Source: an uncultured Pluralibacter sp.
Lineage (GTDB): Bacteria; Pseudomonadota; Gammaproteobacteria; Enterobacterales; Enterobacteriaceae
NCBI RefSeq assembly: GCF_913775985.1
Contig: NZ_CAJYMB010000012.1
Location: 1 to 64,000, forward strand
Direction: 5' to 3'
Length of the DNA: 64,000 nucleotides
Positions within the stretch are counted from its first letter, which is position 1, and every line of letters begins with the position of its first letter. This document shows, one piece after another, positions 42,616 through 53,961 of this stretch. Under the pieces are notes generated by a model that was given only the letters and a program-made list of their open reading frames with translations, ran no database searches and was not told the DNA's origin. The position numbers and the translations under genes were made by a program.

Positions 42616-44406
42616 GTGCAAACCTTTCATGCCGATCTTGTTGTTATCGGCGCTGGCGGTGCCGGATTACGAGCGGCTATCGCCGCGGCCCAGGCCAATC
42701 CCAACGCTAAAATCGCCCTCATCTCTAAAGTCTATCCCATGCGCAGCCACACCGTTGCCGCCGAAGGCGGTTCAGCGGCGGTCGCGCAGGATCATGATAG
42801 CTTCGAGTATCATTTTCACGACACCGTTGCCGGCGGCGACTGGCTTTGCGAGCAGGACGTCGTAGACTACTTTGTTCACCACTGCCCCACCGAAATGACC
42901 CAGCTTGAGCTCTGGGGCTGCCCGTGGAGTCGCCGCCCGGACGGTTCCGTTAACGTGCGCCGCTTCGGCGGCATGAAAATCGAGCGCACCTGGTTCGCCG
43001 CCGACAAAACCGGCTTCCACATGCTGCACACCCTTTTCCAGACGTCGCTCCAGTTCCCGCAGATCCAGCGCTTCGACGAGCATTTCGTGCTCGATATTCT
43101 GGTCGACGACGGCCAGGCGCGCGGTCTGGTCGCCATGAATATGATGGAAGGCACGCTGATGCAGATCCGTGCCGGCGCAGTGGTAATGGCGACCGGCGGC
43201 GCGGGCCGCGTCTATCGCTATAACACCAACGGCGGCATCGTGACCGGCGACGGCATGGGCATGGCGCTGCGTCACGGCGTGCCGCTGCGCGATATGGAGT
43301 TCGTCCAGTACCATCCCACCGGCCTGCCGGGTTCCGGGATCCTGATGACCGAAGGCTGCCGCGGCGAAGGCGGTATCCTGGTGAATAAGAACGGCTACCG
43401 CTACCTGCAGGACTACGGCATGGGTCCGGAAACGCCGCTGGGCGAGCCGAAAAACAAATATATGGAGCTCGGCCCGCGCGACAAAGTATCCCAGGCTTTC
43501 TGGCACGAGTGGCGTAAGGGCAATACCATTTCCACGCCGCGCGGTGACGTGGTGTATCTCGACCTGCGCCACCTCGGCGAGAAAAAGCTGCTGGAGCGCC
43601 TGCCGTTTATCTGCGAGCTGGCGAAAGCCTACGTTGGCGTCGATCCGGTGAAAGACCCGATCCCGGTGCGCCCGACCGCGCACTACACCATGGGCGGAAT
43701 TGAAACCGACCAGCGCTGCGAAACCCGCATCAAAGGACTGTTTGCGGTGGGCGAATGCTCCTCCGTTGGCCTGCACGGCGCAAACCGCCTCGGCTCCAAC
43801 TCGCTGGCGGAGCTGGTCGTGTTTGGCCGCATGGCGGGCGAACAGGCTATTGAGCGCGCGTCCACCGCGGGCGAAGCCAACGGCGCCGCGCTCGACGCGC
43901 AGGTTGCCGACGTTGAGAAGCGCCTGAAAGCGCTGGTTAACCAGGACGGCAACGAAAACTGGGCGAAGATCCGCGATGAAATGGGCCTCTCCATGGAGGA
44001 AGGCTGCGGCATCTACCGCACGCCGGAGCTGATGCAGAAAACCATCGACAAGCTGGCAGAGCTGCAGGAGCGCTTCAAGCGGGTACGCATCACCGACACC
44101 ACCAGCGTGTTCAACACCGATCTTCTCTACACCATCGAGCTGGGCCACGGTCTGAACGTGGCCGAATGTATGGCCCACTCGGCGATGGCGCGCAAAGAGT
44201 CGCGCGGCGCCCACCAGCGCCTGGACGAAGGCTGCACCGAGCGCGACGACGTCAACTTCCTCAAGCATACGCTGGCCTTCCGCGACGCGGACGGCACCAC
44301 CCGCCTGGACTACAGCGACGTGAAGATAACCACCCTGCCGCCCGCCAAACGCGTCTACGGTGCGGAAGCGGAAGCCGCCGACAAGAAGGAGACGGCAAAT
44401 GGCTGA
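42616..44406 (+). CDS. frdA: Fumarate reductase flavoprotein subunit
   Basis: 596 residues from GTG 42616, with GGAGGA seven bases upstream; an ATG at 42611 is in another frame. Flavin site [17 protein letters not shown], covalent FAD histidine in [12 protein letters not shown], and active-site HPTG and RLGSNSLAE motifs. It reduces fumarate to succinate in anaerobic respiration with quinol electrons passed through FrdB. It overlaps frdB by eight bases. Confidence 0.98.
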   Translation: MQTFHADLVVIGAGGAGLRAAIAAAQANPNAKIALISKVYPMRSHTVAAEGGSAAVAQDHDSFEYHFHDTVAGGDWLCEQDVVDYFVHHCPTEMTQLELWGCPWSRRPDGSVNVRRFGGMKIERTWFAADKTGFHMLHTLFQTSLQFPQIQRFDEHFVLDILVDDGQARGLVAMNMMEGTLMQIRAGAVVMATGGAGRVYRYNTNGGIVTGDGMGMALRHGVPLRDMEFVQYHPTGLPGSGILMTEGCRGEGGILVNKNGYRYLQDYGMGPETPLGEPKNKYMELGPRDKVSQAFWHEWRKGNTISTPRGDVVYLDLRHLGEKKLLERLPFICELAKAYVGVDPVKDPIPVRPTAHYTMGGIETDQRCETRIKGLFAVGECSSVGLHGANRLGSNSLAELVVFGRMAGEQAIERASTAGEANGAALDAQVADVEKRLKALVNQDGNENWAKIRDEMGLSMEEGCGIYRTPELMQKTIDKLAELQERFKRVRITDTTSVFNTDLLYTIELGHGLNVAECMAHSAMARKESRGAHQRLDEGCTERDDVNFLKHTLAFRDADGTTRLDYSDVKITTLPPAKRVYGAEAEAADKKETANG

Positions 44407-45133
44407 GATGAAGAACCTGAAAATCGAGATTGTCCGCTATAACCCGGAAGCGGACAGCGCCCCGCACAGCGCCTTCTACGAGGTACCGTACGACGAGCAG
44501 ACCTCGCTGCTCGACGCGCTCGGTTACATCAAAGATAACCTTGCCCCGGATCTCAGCTACCGCTGGTCGTGCCGGATGGCCATCTGCGGCTCCTGCGGCA
44601 TGATGGTCAACAGCGTGCCAAAGCTGGCCTGCAAAACCTTCCTGCGCGACTACACCGCCGGCATGAAGGTCGAGGCGCTGGCAAACTTCCCTATCGAGCG
44701 CGATCTGGTGGTCGATATGACCCACTTCATTGAGAGCCTGGAGGCAATCAAGCCGTATATCATCGGTAATCCGCGCACGCCGGATCAGGGCACCAATATT
44801 CAGACGCCGGCGCAGATGGCGAAGTATCACCAGTTCTCCGGCTGCATCAACTGCGGCCTGTGCTACGCCGCCTGCCCGCAGTTTGGCCTCAACAAGGAGT
44901 TTATTGGCCCGGCGGCGATAACCCTGGCGCACCGCTACAACGAGGACAGCCGCGATCGCGGCAAGAAGGAGCGCATGGCGCAGCTGAACAGCAAAAACGG
45001 CGTCTGGAGCTGCACTTTCGTCGGCTTCTGCTCGGAAGTGTGTCCGAAGCACGTCGATCCGGCCGCGGCCATCCAGCAGGGCAAAGTAGAGAGCTCGAAA
45101 GACTTTCTGATTGCCACCCTGAAACCACGCTAA
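44399..45133 (+). CDS. frdB: Fumarate reductase iron-sulfur subunit
   Basis: 244 residues from ATG 44399; an in-frame ATG 13 codons earlier lies in frdA. Cysteine motifs for three clusters: [14 protein letters not shown] (2Fe-2S), [13 protein letters not shown] and CSEVCPK (4Fe-4S and 3Fe-4S). It carries electrons from menaquinol in FrdCD to FrdA. frdC starts ten bases after its stop. Confidence 0.98.
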   Translation: MAEMKNLKIEIVRYNPEADSAPHSAFYEVPYDEQTSLLDALGYIKDNLAPDLSYRWSCRMAICGSCGMMVNSVPKLACKTFLRDYTAGMKVEALANFPIERDLVVDMTHFIESLEAIKPYIIGNPRTPDQGTNIQTPAQMAKYHQFSGCINCGLCYAACPQFGLNKEFIGPAAITLAHRYNEDSRDRGKKERMAQLNSKNGVWSCTFVGFCSEVCPKHVDPAAAIQQGKVESSKDFLIATLKPR

Positions 45134-45143
45134 GGAGTGCATC

Positions 45144-45539
45144 ATGACCACTAAACGCAAGCCCTACGTGCGTCCGATGACGTCCACGTGGTGGAAAAAA
45201 CTGCCCTTTTATCGCTTTTACATGGTGCGTGAAGGCACCGCGGTGCCCGCCGTATGGTTCAGCATCATCCTGCTGTGCGGGCTTTTCTCGTTAAAACATG
45301 GCCCGGAGTCGTGGGCGAATTTCGTCGGATTTTTGCAAAATCCGGTAGTGGTTATCATTAACCTGATTGCCCTGGCGGCAGCGCTGCTGCACACCAAAAC
45401 CTGGTTCGAACTGGCACCAAAAGCGGCCAACGTCATCGTTAAGGGCGAGAAAATGGGCCCGGAGCCGGTGATCAAAGGGCTGTGGGGAGTGACCATTCTG
45501 GTCACCGTTATTATCTTGTTTGTCGCCCTGTTCTGGTAA
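45144..45539 (+). CDS. frdC: Fumarate reductase membrane anchor FrdC
   Basis: 131 residues, E. coli length. Three membrane segments after a conserved [26 protein letters not shown] N-terminus that includes the quinone-site glutamate. With FrdD it anchors FrdAB and binds menaquinol. AAGGAG precedes the start. Confidence 0.97.
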   Translation: MTTKRKPYVRPMTSTWWKKLPFYRFYMVREGTAVPAVWFSIILLCGLFSLKHGPESWANFVGFLQNPVVVIINLIALAAALLHTKTWFELAPKAANVIVKGEKMGPEPVIKGLWGVTILVTVIILFVALFW

Positions 45540-45549
45540 GGAGACCGCG

Positions 45550-45909
45550 ATGATCGATCCGAATCCGAAACGTTCTGATGAACCGGTATTCTGGGGCCTG
45601 TTTGGCGCAGGCGGCATGTGGAGCGCGATTATCGCGCCGGTGATGGTGCTGCTGGTGGGGATCCTCCTGCCGCTGGGCCTTGCGCCGCACGACGCGTTCA
45701 GCTACGAGCGGGTACTGGGCTTTGCCCAAAGTTTTATTGGCCGCGCGTTTCTGTTCCTGATGATTGTGCTGCCCCTGTGGTGCGGCCTGCACCGCATCCA
45801 CCACGCGATGCACGACCTGAAAATCCACGTGCCGAGCGGCAAATGGGTGTTTTACGGTCTGGCCGCCATTCTGACGGTGGTCACGCTTATCGGCGTCATC
45901 TTTATCTAA
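45550..45909 (+). CDS. frdD: Fumarate reductase membrane anchor FrdD
   Basis: 119 residues from ATG 45550 ([20 protein letters not shown]), the E. coli length. Three membrane segments; the HHAMHDLK motif is conserved. Last gene of frdABCD, ended by a strong terminator. In E. coli this terminator region leads into ampC; here blc follows directly. Confidence 0.97.
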   Translation: MIDPNPKRSDEPVFWGLFGAGGMWSAIIAPVMVLLVGILLPLGLAPHDAFSYERVLGFAQSFIGRAFLFLMIVLPLWCGLHRIHHAMHDLKIHVPSGKWVFYGLAAILTVVTLIGVIFI

Positions 45910-45916
45910 AGCCCGC

Positions 45917-45954
45917 GCGCCCGGCACTCACCCGCCGGGCGCCTTCTCTTTTTA
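45917..45954 (+). terminator. Terminator of the frd operon
   Basis: GCGCCCGGC, eight-base loop, GCCGGGCGC, then CTTCTCTTTTT: nine-base perfect stem with U tract right after frdD. Confidence 0.88.
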
Positions 45955-46019
45955 CGCCTGCCTGACGCATTTCTTCCACAAAGTTCTACACTTACAAGAA
46001 AACCTTACAAGGAACGAGT

Positions 46020-46559
46020 ATGCGTATTTTTCCCGTTGTCACCGCCGTTACCGCCGTGGCCGCCGCGCTTCTGGTGGTTTCCTGCAGCGCGCCCACGCCG
46101 CCGAAAGGCGTCACGGTCGTCACGCCTTTTGATGTTAATCGCTTCCTCGGTACGTGGTATGAAATCGCCCGGCTGGATCACCGGTTTGAAAGAGGGCTGG
46201 AGCAGGTTACCGCCACCTACAGCAAGCGCAGCGATGGCAATATTACCGTGGTGAACAAGGGCTACAATATCGATCGCGGGATGTGGCAGGACATTGAAGG
46301 GGTAGCTAAATTTACCGGCTCGCCGGACAGGGCCGCGCTGAAAGTGTCGTTTTTTGGCCCGTTCTACGGCGGCTATAACGTGATTGCGCTGGATAAGGAG
46401 TATCGCCACGCGCTGATTTGCGGGCCGAACCGCGACTATCTGTGGATCCTGTCGCGCACCCCCACCGTGCCGGCCGAAGTCAGGCAGAACCTGCTGGACG
46501 CCGCCGCCCGCCAGGGCTTCGACGTCCGCAAGCTGATTTGGGTCAGGCAGAGCCGCTAG
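46020..46559 (+). CDS. blc: Outer membrane lipocalin Blc
   Basis: 179 residues. Lipoprotein signal with cysteine in VVSCSAP, then the lipocalin signature [14 protein letters not shown] and the later [15 protein letters not shown] strand. The E. coli protein is an outer-membrane lysophospholipid binder under sigma-S control. It follows frdD directly, without ampC. Its stop codon overlaps the stop of convergent sugE. Confidence 0.95.
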   Translation: MRIFPVVTAVTAVAAALLVVSCSAPTPPKGVTVVTPFDVNRFLGTWYEIARLDHRFERGLEQVTATYSKRSDGNITVVNKGYNIDRGMWQDIEGVAKFTGSPDRAALKVSFFGPFYGGYNVIALDKEYRHALICGPNRDYLWILSRTPTVPAEVRQNLLDAAARQGFDVRKLIWVRQSR

Positions 46560-46873
46560 TGGGCGCTGAGCTTCAGGCCGATAATACCGCAGACGATCAG
46601 CAGCAGGCTGACGATACGCGCCGGGCTGGCTGATTCCCCCAGAAGAATAATCCCCGTGACCGCCGCGCCGACGGCACCGATTCCGGTCCAGATGGCGTAG
46701 GCGGTACCCACCGGCAGCGTTTTCATGGTCCACGACAGCAGCGCCACGCTGGTCACCATCGCCACGACGGTGATGATGCTCGGCGTCAGCCGGGTAAAGC
46801 CGTGGGTGTATTTAAGGCCAACGGCCCAGACCACTTCGAGAAGACCTGCAATAACAAGAATTAACCAGGACAT
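46556..46873 (-). CDS. sugE: Guanidinium exporter Gdx/SugE (SMR family)
   Basis: 105 residues, four membrane segments, with the essential glutamate of the dual-topology SMR dimer in the first ([20 protein letters not shown]). It exports guanidinium in exchange for protons. The guanidine-II riboswitch directly upstream supports guanidinium rather than general drugs as substrate. The stop codon shares bases with the blc stop (CTAG). Confidence 0.95.
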   Translation of the reverse strand: MSWLILVIAGLLEVVWAVGLKYTHGFTRLTPSIITVVAMVTSVALLSWTMKTLPVGTAYAIWTGIGAVGAAVTGIILLGESASPARIVSLLLIVCGIIGLKLSAH

Positions 46874-46886
46874 AGTGACTCCACGT

Positions 46887-46934
46887 GGGGTCGTCCCCGA
46901 TCAATAATAGAAACGCCTGCGGGTCGTCCCGCAA
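46887..46934 (-). ncRNA. Guanidine-II (mini-ykkC) riboswitch of sugE
   Basis: On the minus strand two short hairpins with identical ACGA loops: GCGGG-ACGA-CCCGC (46919-46932) and GGGG-ACGA-CCCC (46887-46898), 20 bases apart. This is the complete mini-ykkC pattern. The second hairpin lies directly before the GTGGAG ribosome binding site of sugE, so guanidine binding by the ACGA loops would free translation. Confidence 0.92.
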
Positions 46935-46951
46935 GGTTGTGTGAAGCGTGT

Positions 46952-46979
46952 ATTTTAACCGCTGTCGCGAAGGTTGCAA
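46952..46979 (-). promoter_or_regulatory. Probable sugE promoter
   Basis: Minus strand TTGCAA, 16-base spacer, TAAAAT; the predicted start is a few bases before the first riboswitch hairpin. Confidence 0.6.
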
Positions 46980-47019
46980 CTCAAGTTACGGCGCAGCCGG
47001 GCGGCCGCGCCGCTGAGTA

Positions 47020-47166
47020 TTATTCCTGAGCCCGGGTTGCGGCACCGGAAATCGCGTTGCCGCCATCAGAGATATCCTGACCCACGCCGCGGGTGGTGTT
47101 ACAACCGGTGAGTACGGTAGAGAGTACGAGTAAGGAAAAGAGCGCTGCAATGGATTTCTTAATCAT
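47020..47166 (-). CDS. ecnB: Entericidin B (toxin lipoprotein)
   Basis: 48 residues ([20 protein letters not shown] then the lipobox cysteine of TGC), followed by [18 protein letters not shown] and AATRAQE, nearly the E. coli EcnB sequence. A small sigma-S-dependent lipoprotein implicated in stationary-phase lysis, paired with EcnA. It lies 106 bases after ecnA on the same strand. Confidence 0.95.
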   Translation of the reverse strand: MIKKSIAALFSLLVLSTVLTGCNTTRGVGQDISDGGNAISGAATRAQE

Positions 47167-47218
47167 GATTTCATCCTTTGATTACCAGACAGTTGATCTT
47201 GCCTGAATAAGCATAGAC

Positions 47219-47240
47219 AAAATCCCCGCAAAAGAAGGGG
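47219..47240 (-). terminator. Weak terminator between ecnA and ecnB
   Basis: CCCC, nine-base loop, GGGG, then ATTTTG on the minus strand. A short stem that may limit readthrough from ecnA into ecnB. Confidence 0.4.
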
Positions 47241-47272
47241 AAAGAGACATTTTTCAGAGTGTTTTACGCGCC

Positions 47273-47404
47273 TTAGCTGGCGGCGTGCGAGATAGCGTGT
47301 CCGAGGCTCTGGACGTCCTGGCCCATACCGCGGAAGGTATTACAGCCGGTCAGCAGCGCCGCAGAGAGCAGCAGCAGGAAGAAGGTGGTAATTAGGCGTT
47401 TCAT
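47273..47404 (-). CDS. ecnA: Entericidin A (antidote lipoprotein)
   Basis: 43 residues: signal MKRLITTFFLLLLSAALLTG with lipobox cysteine, then NTFRGMGQDVQSLGHAIS and HAAS. It corresponds to E. coli EcnA (41 aa), the proposed antidote to EcnB. Both genes share the CNTxRGxGQD core, so they probably arose by duplication. efp lies downstream in the opposite sense of E. coli numbering but in the same order. Confidence 0.93.
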   Translation of the reverse strand: MKRLITTFFLLLLSAALLTGCNTFRGMGQDVQSLGHAISHAAS

Positions 47405-47459
47405 CGTTTCGTCCCTGTTAAAGTAGCGCAGTTGATGCTGCGCTACTCATCTGCATTAA

Positions 47460-48026
47460 TTACTTAACGCGGGAAACGTATTCGCCAGAGCGGGTGTCAA
47501 CTTTGATCACTTCGCCAATCTGCACGAACAGCGGAACCTTAACCACTGCGCCGGTGCTCAGGGTCGCCGGCTTGCCGCCAGTCCCGGCAGTGTCGCCTTT
47601 CAGGCCCGGATCGGTATCAACGATTTCCAGCTCAACGAAGTTCGGCGGAGTGACGGAGATCGGCTGGCCGTTCCACAGGGTCACGATGCACTCGGCCTGA
47701 TCCAGCAGCCACTTTTCGTTATCGCCAACGGCTTTGGCATCTGCAGCCAGCTGCTCGAAGGTTTCGTTATTCATGAAGTGCCAGAACTCACCGTCGTTGT
47801 ACAGGTAAGTCAGGTTCATATCCACAACGTCTGCGCCTTCGGCAGAGTCGGTAGATTTGAAGGTTTTCTCAACGCGGGAACCGGTCAGCAGGCGGCGCAG
47901 CTTAACGCGCGCGAACGCCTGGCCTTTGCCCGGTTTTACGAATTCGCTGGACTCGACCGCGTACGGTTCGCCGTCCATCATGATTTTAAGACCGGCACGA
48001 AAATCGTTGCTAGAATAAGTCGCCAT
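47460..48026 (-). CDS. efp: Translation elongation factor P
   Basis: 188 residues from ATG 48026 ([16 protein letters not shown]), the E. coli length; the frame continues upstream antisense to epmB. Three beta-barrel domains; the modification loop FVKPGKGQ carries Lys34, the site lysylated by EpmA/EpmB. It relieves stalling at polyproline. This genome has clients: AmiB above carries seven consecutive prolines. Divergent from epmB. Confidence 0.98.
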   Translation of the reverse strand: MATYSSNDFRAGLKIMMDGEPYAVESSEFVKPGKGQAFARVKLRRLLTGSRVEKTFKSTDSAEGADVVDMNLTYLYNDGEFWHFMNNETFEQLAADAKAVGDNEKWLLDQAECIVTLWNGQPISVTPPNFVELEIVDTDPGLKGDTAGTGGKPATLSTGAVVKVPLFVQIGEVIKVDTRSGEYVSRVK

Positions 48027-48066
48027 AAGGCCCTCTAAATTTGTTAACTGGTAGCTAAGCCACAAA

Positions 48067-49095
48067 ATGGCGCATATTATAACCCTAAACACCCCATCCA
48101 GAGAAGATTGGTTATCGCAACTTGGCGATGTAATCACCGATCCTGATGAACTCCTGCGTCTTTTAAACATAGACGCTGATGAAGATTTAATCGCCGGCGG
48201 CGACGCCAGGCGCCTTTTTGCCCTGCGGGTGCCGCGCGCCTTCGCTGCGCGAATGGAAAAAGGCAATCCGAACGACCCGCTTCTGCGCCAGGTGCTGACC
48301 TCGCAGCAGGAGTTTATCGCCGCGCCCGGGTTCAGCACCGATCCGCTGGAAGAGCAGCACAGCGTAGTGCCCGGGCTGCTGCACAAGTACCGCAACCGCG
48401 CGCTGCTGCTGGTTAAAGGCGGCTGCGCGGTCAACTGCCGCTACTGCTTCCGCCGCCATTTCCCCTATGCGGAAAATCAGGGCAACAAGCGCAACTGGCA
48501 GGCGGCGCTCGACTATATCGCTGAGCGTCCGGAACTGGACGAAATCATTTTCTCCGGCGGCGATCCGCTGATGGCAAAAGACAGCGAGCTCTCCTGGCTG
48601 ATGGATGCCCTGGAAGCCATTCCCCACATCAAGCGCCTGCGCATTCACAGCCGCCTGCCGATTGTGATCCCGGCGCGCATCACCGAAGAACTGGCCGGGC
48701 GCTTCGCCCGCTCATCCCTGCAGCTGATTCTGGTTAACCACATCAACCACGCCCGGGAAATAGACGATGCGTTTCGCCGGGCGATGGCAATGCTCAAGCG
48801 GTCCGGCGTCACGCTGCTGAACCAGAGCGTGTTGCTGCGCGGCGTCAACGACAGCGCGCAGGCGCTGGCGGATCTGAGCAATGCCCTGTTTGACGCAGGC
48901 GTCATGCCCTACTACCTGCACGTGCTGGATAAGGTGCAGGGCGCGGCGCACTTTATGGTGAGCGATGACGAAGCCAGAAGTATTATGCGCGAGCTGCTGA
49001 CGCTGGTTTCCGGCTATATGGTACCGAAGCTGGCGCGGGAAATTGGCGGCGAGCCGAGCAAGACGCCGCTGGATCTGCAGCTGAGACAGCAGTAA
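48067..49095 (+). CDS. epmB: EF-P-specific lysine 2,3-aminomutase EpmB
   Basis: 342 residues, E. coli length. Radical SAM cluster [15 protein letters not shown] and the PLP lysine region near [18 protein letters not shown]. It turns (S)-alpha-lysine into (R)-beta-lysine for EpmA. Divergent from its substrate pathway gene efp. A TGCCCC/GGGGCA hairpin at 49167-49192 lies between it and convergent yjeI. Confidence 0.97.
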   Translation: MAHIITLNTPSREDWLSQLGDVITDPDELLRLLNIDADEDLIAGGDARRLFALRVPRAFAARMEKGNPNDPLLRQVLTSQQEFIAAPGFSTDPLEEQHSVVPGLLHKYRNRALLLVKGGCAVNCRYCFRRHFPYAENQGNKRNWQAALDYIAERPELDEIIFSGGDPLMAKDSELSWLMDALEAIPHIKRLRIHSRLPIVIPARITEELAGRFARSSLQLILVNHINHAREIDDAFRRAMAMLKRSGVTLLNQSVLLRGVNDSAQALADLSNALFDAGVMPYYLHVLDKVQGAAHFMVSDDEARSIMRELLTLVSGYMVPKLAREIGGEPSKTPLDLQLRQQ

Positions 49096-49202
49096 GCGCG
49101 GGAATATGTAGTGATGCTTCGGCCAGACGCGGCTGCGGCGAAAAGAGAGTGGTTGACCAACAGCGATGCCCCGCTGAATGTATCAGGGGGCACCCGCATA
49201 AC

Positions 49203-49556
49203 TTAATTCTTACACTTGTAAACCTGGCCAACCATTTCGCTGTCGGTCGGCACAAAGCTTGAGAGCATGCTCTGAGTCGGGCTGCTCACGCCATAGATCA
49301 CGTTGCCGCCCATTGCCGCGGCGTTGTTGCGCAGGGCATTGGCCGCGCTGCGCATTGAGCCGCCCTCTTCACCGCGCTGGCCGGAAAGCCAGTTATTCTG
49401 CGAACCCTTTGCCGTTCCCAGCAGCTGGCATTCACTGCCGGGTTTGTCTTCCACGAAGCGAACGCTTTGCCCGCCGGCGGTCAGTTCATTGCTGGAGCTG
49501 CAGCCGGCCAGCAGTAAAGCGGCACCGACGATCCCTGCACAGACTTGTACGCGCAT
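49203..49556 (-). CDS. yjeI: DUF4156 lipoprotein YjeI
   Basis: 117 residues from ATG 49556 (GAGGA upstream; earlier ATGs are less well placed). Lipobox LLAGC, then SSSNELTAGGQSVRFVEDKP and GGNVIYGVSSPTQSMLSSF, matching E. coli YjeI. Function unknown. Downstream of groL on the same strand, but behind a strong terminator. E. coli yjeJ, which lies next to it, is absent. Confidence 0.92.
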   Translation of the reverse strand: MRVQVCAGIVGAALLLAGCSSSNELTAGGQSVRFVEDKPGSECQLLGTAKGSQNNWLSGQRGEEGGSMRSAANALRNNAAAMGGNVIYGVSSPTQSMLSSFVPTDSEMVGQVYKCKN

Positions 49557-49630
49557 GTTATTCCTCATTATCAATGGGCTGGACACAACCTGTCCGATTC
49601 AACGTTATACTAAAAAGATGACCAAAAGAA

Positions 49631-49663
49631 AAACCCCTGCGGCAGAATCTGCCACAGGGGTTT
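49631..49663. terminator. groESL terminator
   Basis: AAACCCCTGCGGCAG, four-base loop, TGCCACAGGGGTTT: long stem with one mismatch, followed on the minus strand by TTCTTTT. Confidence 0.85.
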
Positions 49664-49688
49664 CTTTATATCGCGCGGGGAGCGTGAA

Positions 49689-51347
<1,659 letters not shown>

Positions 51348-51378
51348 TTAAATTCGTATGTTCAGTGTCGTTCGCGGA

Positions 51379-51813
<435 letters not shown>

Positions 51814-51891
51814 TTATGGGTGAGTTTCGTGAACAAACCCCGGAAAAGCCCTTGTGTTATCATGCTTTTTTTTCATTTACGGGATGATCTG

Positions 51892-53127
51892 ATGAGCGGT
51901 TTAAAACAGGAGCTGGGTCTGGCACAGGGCGTGGGGCTGCTGTCGACATCGCTGCTCGGAACCGGCGTTTTTGCTGTTCCGGCGCTGGCCGCCCTGGTGG
52001 CAGGAAACGACAGCCTGTGGGCGTGGCCGATACTCATTGCGCTGGTATTTCCCATCGCCATCGTCTTCGCCGCGCTGGGCCGCCACTATCCCAGCGCGGG
52101 CGGCGTGGCCCATTTTGTGTCGCTGGCGTTTGGGCCCCGGCTGGCAAAAGTGACCGGCTGGCTGTTTCTGTCCGCCATTCCGGTTGGCTTACCGGCCGCG
52201 CTGCATATTGCGGCAGGCTTCAGCCAGGCGCTGTTTGGCTGGCACGGCAGCCAGCTGCTGCTGGTCGAACTCGCGACCCTGGGCGCTATCTGGTATCTCG
52301 GCAGCCGCGGAGCCCGCACCAGCGCCAATTTGCAAATTCTGGTCGCGGTGCTGATTGTGGCGCTGGTCGCCGCGCTGTGGTGGGCCGGGAATATCACCCC
52401 TGCAGAAATTCCCTTCCCGCCCCCGGGCGAGGTAAGCGCGGCACCGCTGTTTGCCGCGCTGGCGGTGATGTTCTGGTGCTTTATCGGCCTGGAAGCTTTT
52501 GCACATATGGCCGCCGAGTTCAAGCAGCCCGAGCGGGATTTCCCCCGGGCGTTGCTGATTGGCCTGCTGCTGGCCGGGCTGGTGTACTGGGCCTGTACCG
52601 TGCTGGTGCTGCACTTTCACGCTTTCGGCACAGAGAAAGCAGCGTCGAGTTCACTGCCTGAAATGGTGGTTACGCTCTTTGGCGTGAAGGCGCTGTGGGC
52701 GGCAAGCGTCATCGGCTATCTCGCCTGCTTCGCCAGCCTGAATATCTATATTCAAAGCTTTGGCCGACTGGTATGGTCCCAGGCGCGGCCCGGCAGTCGC
52801 CTGGCAACACTTTCCGCCCGCCAGGTCCCCACCGCGGCGCTGAACGCCGTGCTGGGATGCTGCGTTATCTGCACGCTGGCAATCTCTCTGCTCAATATCA
52901 ATCTTGACGTGCTGATTGTTTATGCCAACGGCATCTTCGTGGTGCTCTATCTGCTGTGCATGCTGGCGGGATGCCGGCTTCTGCGGGGGCGCTACCGGCT
53001 GCTGGCGGTTGTCGGCAGCCTGCTGTGCCTGCTGCTGCTGGCAACGATCGGCTGTAAAAGCCTGTATGCCGCAGCGGTGGTGCTCGCGCTGTGGGTGCTG
53101 CTGCCCCGGGACAGGGCTGCAAAATAG
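51892..53127 (+). CDS. yjeH: Amino-acid exporter YjeH (APC family)
   Basis: 411 residues from ATG 51892 (MSGLKQELGLAQGVGLLSTS); an upstream in-frame ATG is not conserved. About twelve membrane segments; the first has the GTGVFAVPALAALV motif of APC transporters. E. coli YjeH exports methionine and branched-chain amino acids. It begins about 110 bases from the groES promoter, divergent. Confidence 0.93.
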   Translation: MSGLKQELGLAQGVGLLSTSLLGTGVFAVPALAALVAGNDSLWAWPILIALVFPIAIVFAALGRHYPSAGGVAHFVSLAFGPRLAKVTGWLFLSAIPVGLPAALHIAAGFSQALFGWHGSQLLLVELATLGAIWYLGSRGARTSANLQILVAVLIVALVAALWWAGNITPAEIPFPPPGEVSAAPLFAALAVMFWCFIGLEAFAHMAAEFKQPERDFPRALLIGLLLAGLVYWACTVLVLHFHAFGTEKAASSSLPEMVVTLFGVKALWAASVIGYLACFASLNIYIQSFGRLVWSQARPGSRLATLSARQVPTAALNAVLGCCVICTLAISLLNINLDVLIVYANGIFVVLYLLCMLAGCRLLRGRYRLLAVVGSLLCLLLLATIGCKSLYAAAVVLALWVLLPRDRAAK

Positions 53128-53130
53128 AAA

Positions 53131-53151
53131 CAGGCCCGAAAGCCGGGCCTG
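53131..53151. terminator. Bidirectional hairpin between yjeH and fxsA
   Basis: CAGGCCCG, five-base loop, CGGGCCTG: perfect eight-base stem between convergent genes, with a T run only at some distance. Confidence 0.65.
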
Positions 53152-53159
53152 CCAACGTT

Positions 53160-53627
53160 TTACTCTTTGCGATCGTCTTTGTATTCGATGCGATCGTCCT
53201 CTTTGCGCTGAAACTCGCCGTCAAACGTCTCACCACCGCCGGTACTGCCGCCAAAGCCCCCGCCCATGCGCCCGAAGCGCAGGTACGGCAGCAGCTTCAG
53301 CGTCAGGTGCTTCTGCACCGGCGGAAGCAGCAGCAGCAGGCCGAGGAAGTCGGTAAAGAAGCCGGGAATAATCAGCAGCAGACCGGCAATGATCAGCGAT
53401 ACGCTTTTGACCATCTCAACCGCCGGGCTTTCGCCCGCCTGCATTTTCTGCTGCATCAGCATCAGGTTTTTAAAGCCCCGGTTGCGCACCAGCGACATGC
53501 CGATAAACGACGTGGCGATGATCAGGAGCAAGGTCAACAGCACGCCCAGCGCGTGGGCGACCTGGACGAAAATGGAGATCTCAATATAAACGTAGAGAAA
53601 GAAGGCTATAAACGGTATCCAGCGCAC
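53160..53627 (-). CDS. fxsA: FxsA inner-membrane protein
   Basis: 155 residues from GTG 53627, with AGGAG seven bases upstream; homology (VRWIPFIAFFLYVYIEISIF) starts exactly there. Three to four membrane segments and a Gly-rich, then charged C-terminal tail (GGGETFDGEFQRKEDD). Overproduction in E. coli relieves F-plasmid exclusion of phage T7; the normal role is unknown. Confidence 0.93.
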   Translation of the reverse strand: MRWIPFIAFFLYVYIEISIFVQVAHALGVLLTLLLIIATSFIGMSLVRNRGFKNLMLMQQKMQAGESPAVEMVKSVSLIIAGLLLIIPGFFTDFLGLLLLLPPVQKHLTLKLLPYLRFGRMGGGFGGSTGGGETFDGEFQRKEDDRIEYKDDRKE

Positions 53628-53961
53628 TGGGTTCTCCTGTCTGGCAGCGGCCGCTCCTGGCGCACGCTGTAAAATTTGCGGGTGGCATTTGCTATAAGGT
53701 GGAGGCAAAATCAGCGTTTTCAATTGCGGCTTTCACGATTTAGCCCGCACATTTTGCGTGGTGACACGTTTCACATAATAACTATTCGGGAGTATATCCA
53801 CGCCCAATAAGTGATCCAGATTACGGCAATTGACTACTATCAGCATATGATCGTGGGCATCGGGCCGATTAAGGAAATTATATTCGGTTAGAAAACGCGC
53901 AACGCCATACTCATACTGTCTGTATGGTGAATTCATTGGCAGCTACATAAAGAAGGTTCAC
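53628..53961. promoter_or_regulatory. fxsA-aspA intergenic region with two CRP-like sites
   Basis: 334 bases without a gene. Two CRP-like sites with centres 50 bases apart: GGTGA-CACGTT-TCACA at 53760-53775 (nine of ten conserved bases) and AGTGA-TCCAGA-TTACG at 53810-53825. Both lie upstream of aspA, consistent with known catabolite control of aspA in E. coli. FNR sites were not identified. Confidence 0.6.

Noticed and set aside
42772..44268. Minus-strand open frame of 498 codons opposite frdA
   Set aside because: Antisense to a fully conserved frdA; the translation has no recognisable domain and arises from codon bias.
53733..53936. Minus-strand 67-codon frame in the fxsA-aspA gap
   Set aside because: It covers the CRP-like sites and promoter region of aspA and has no ribosome binding site.
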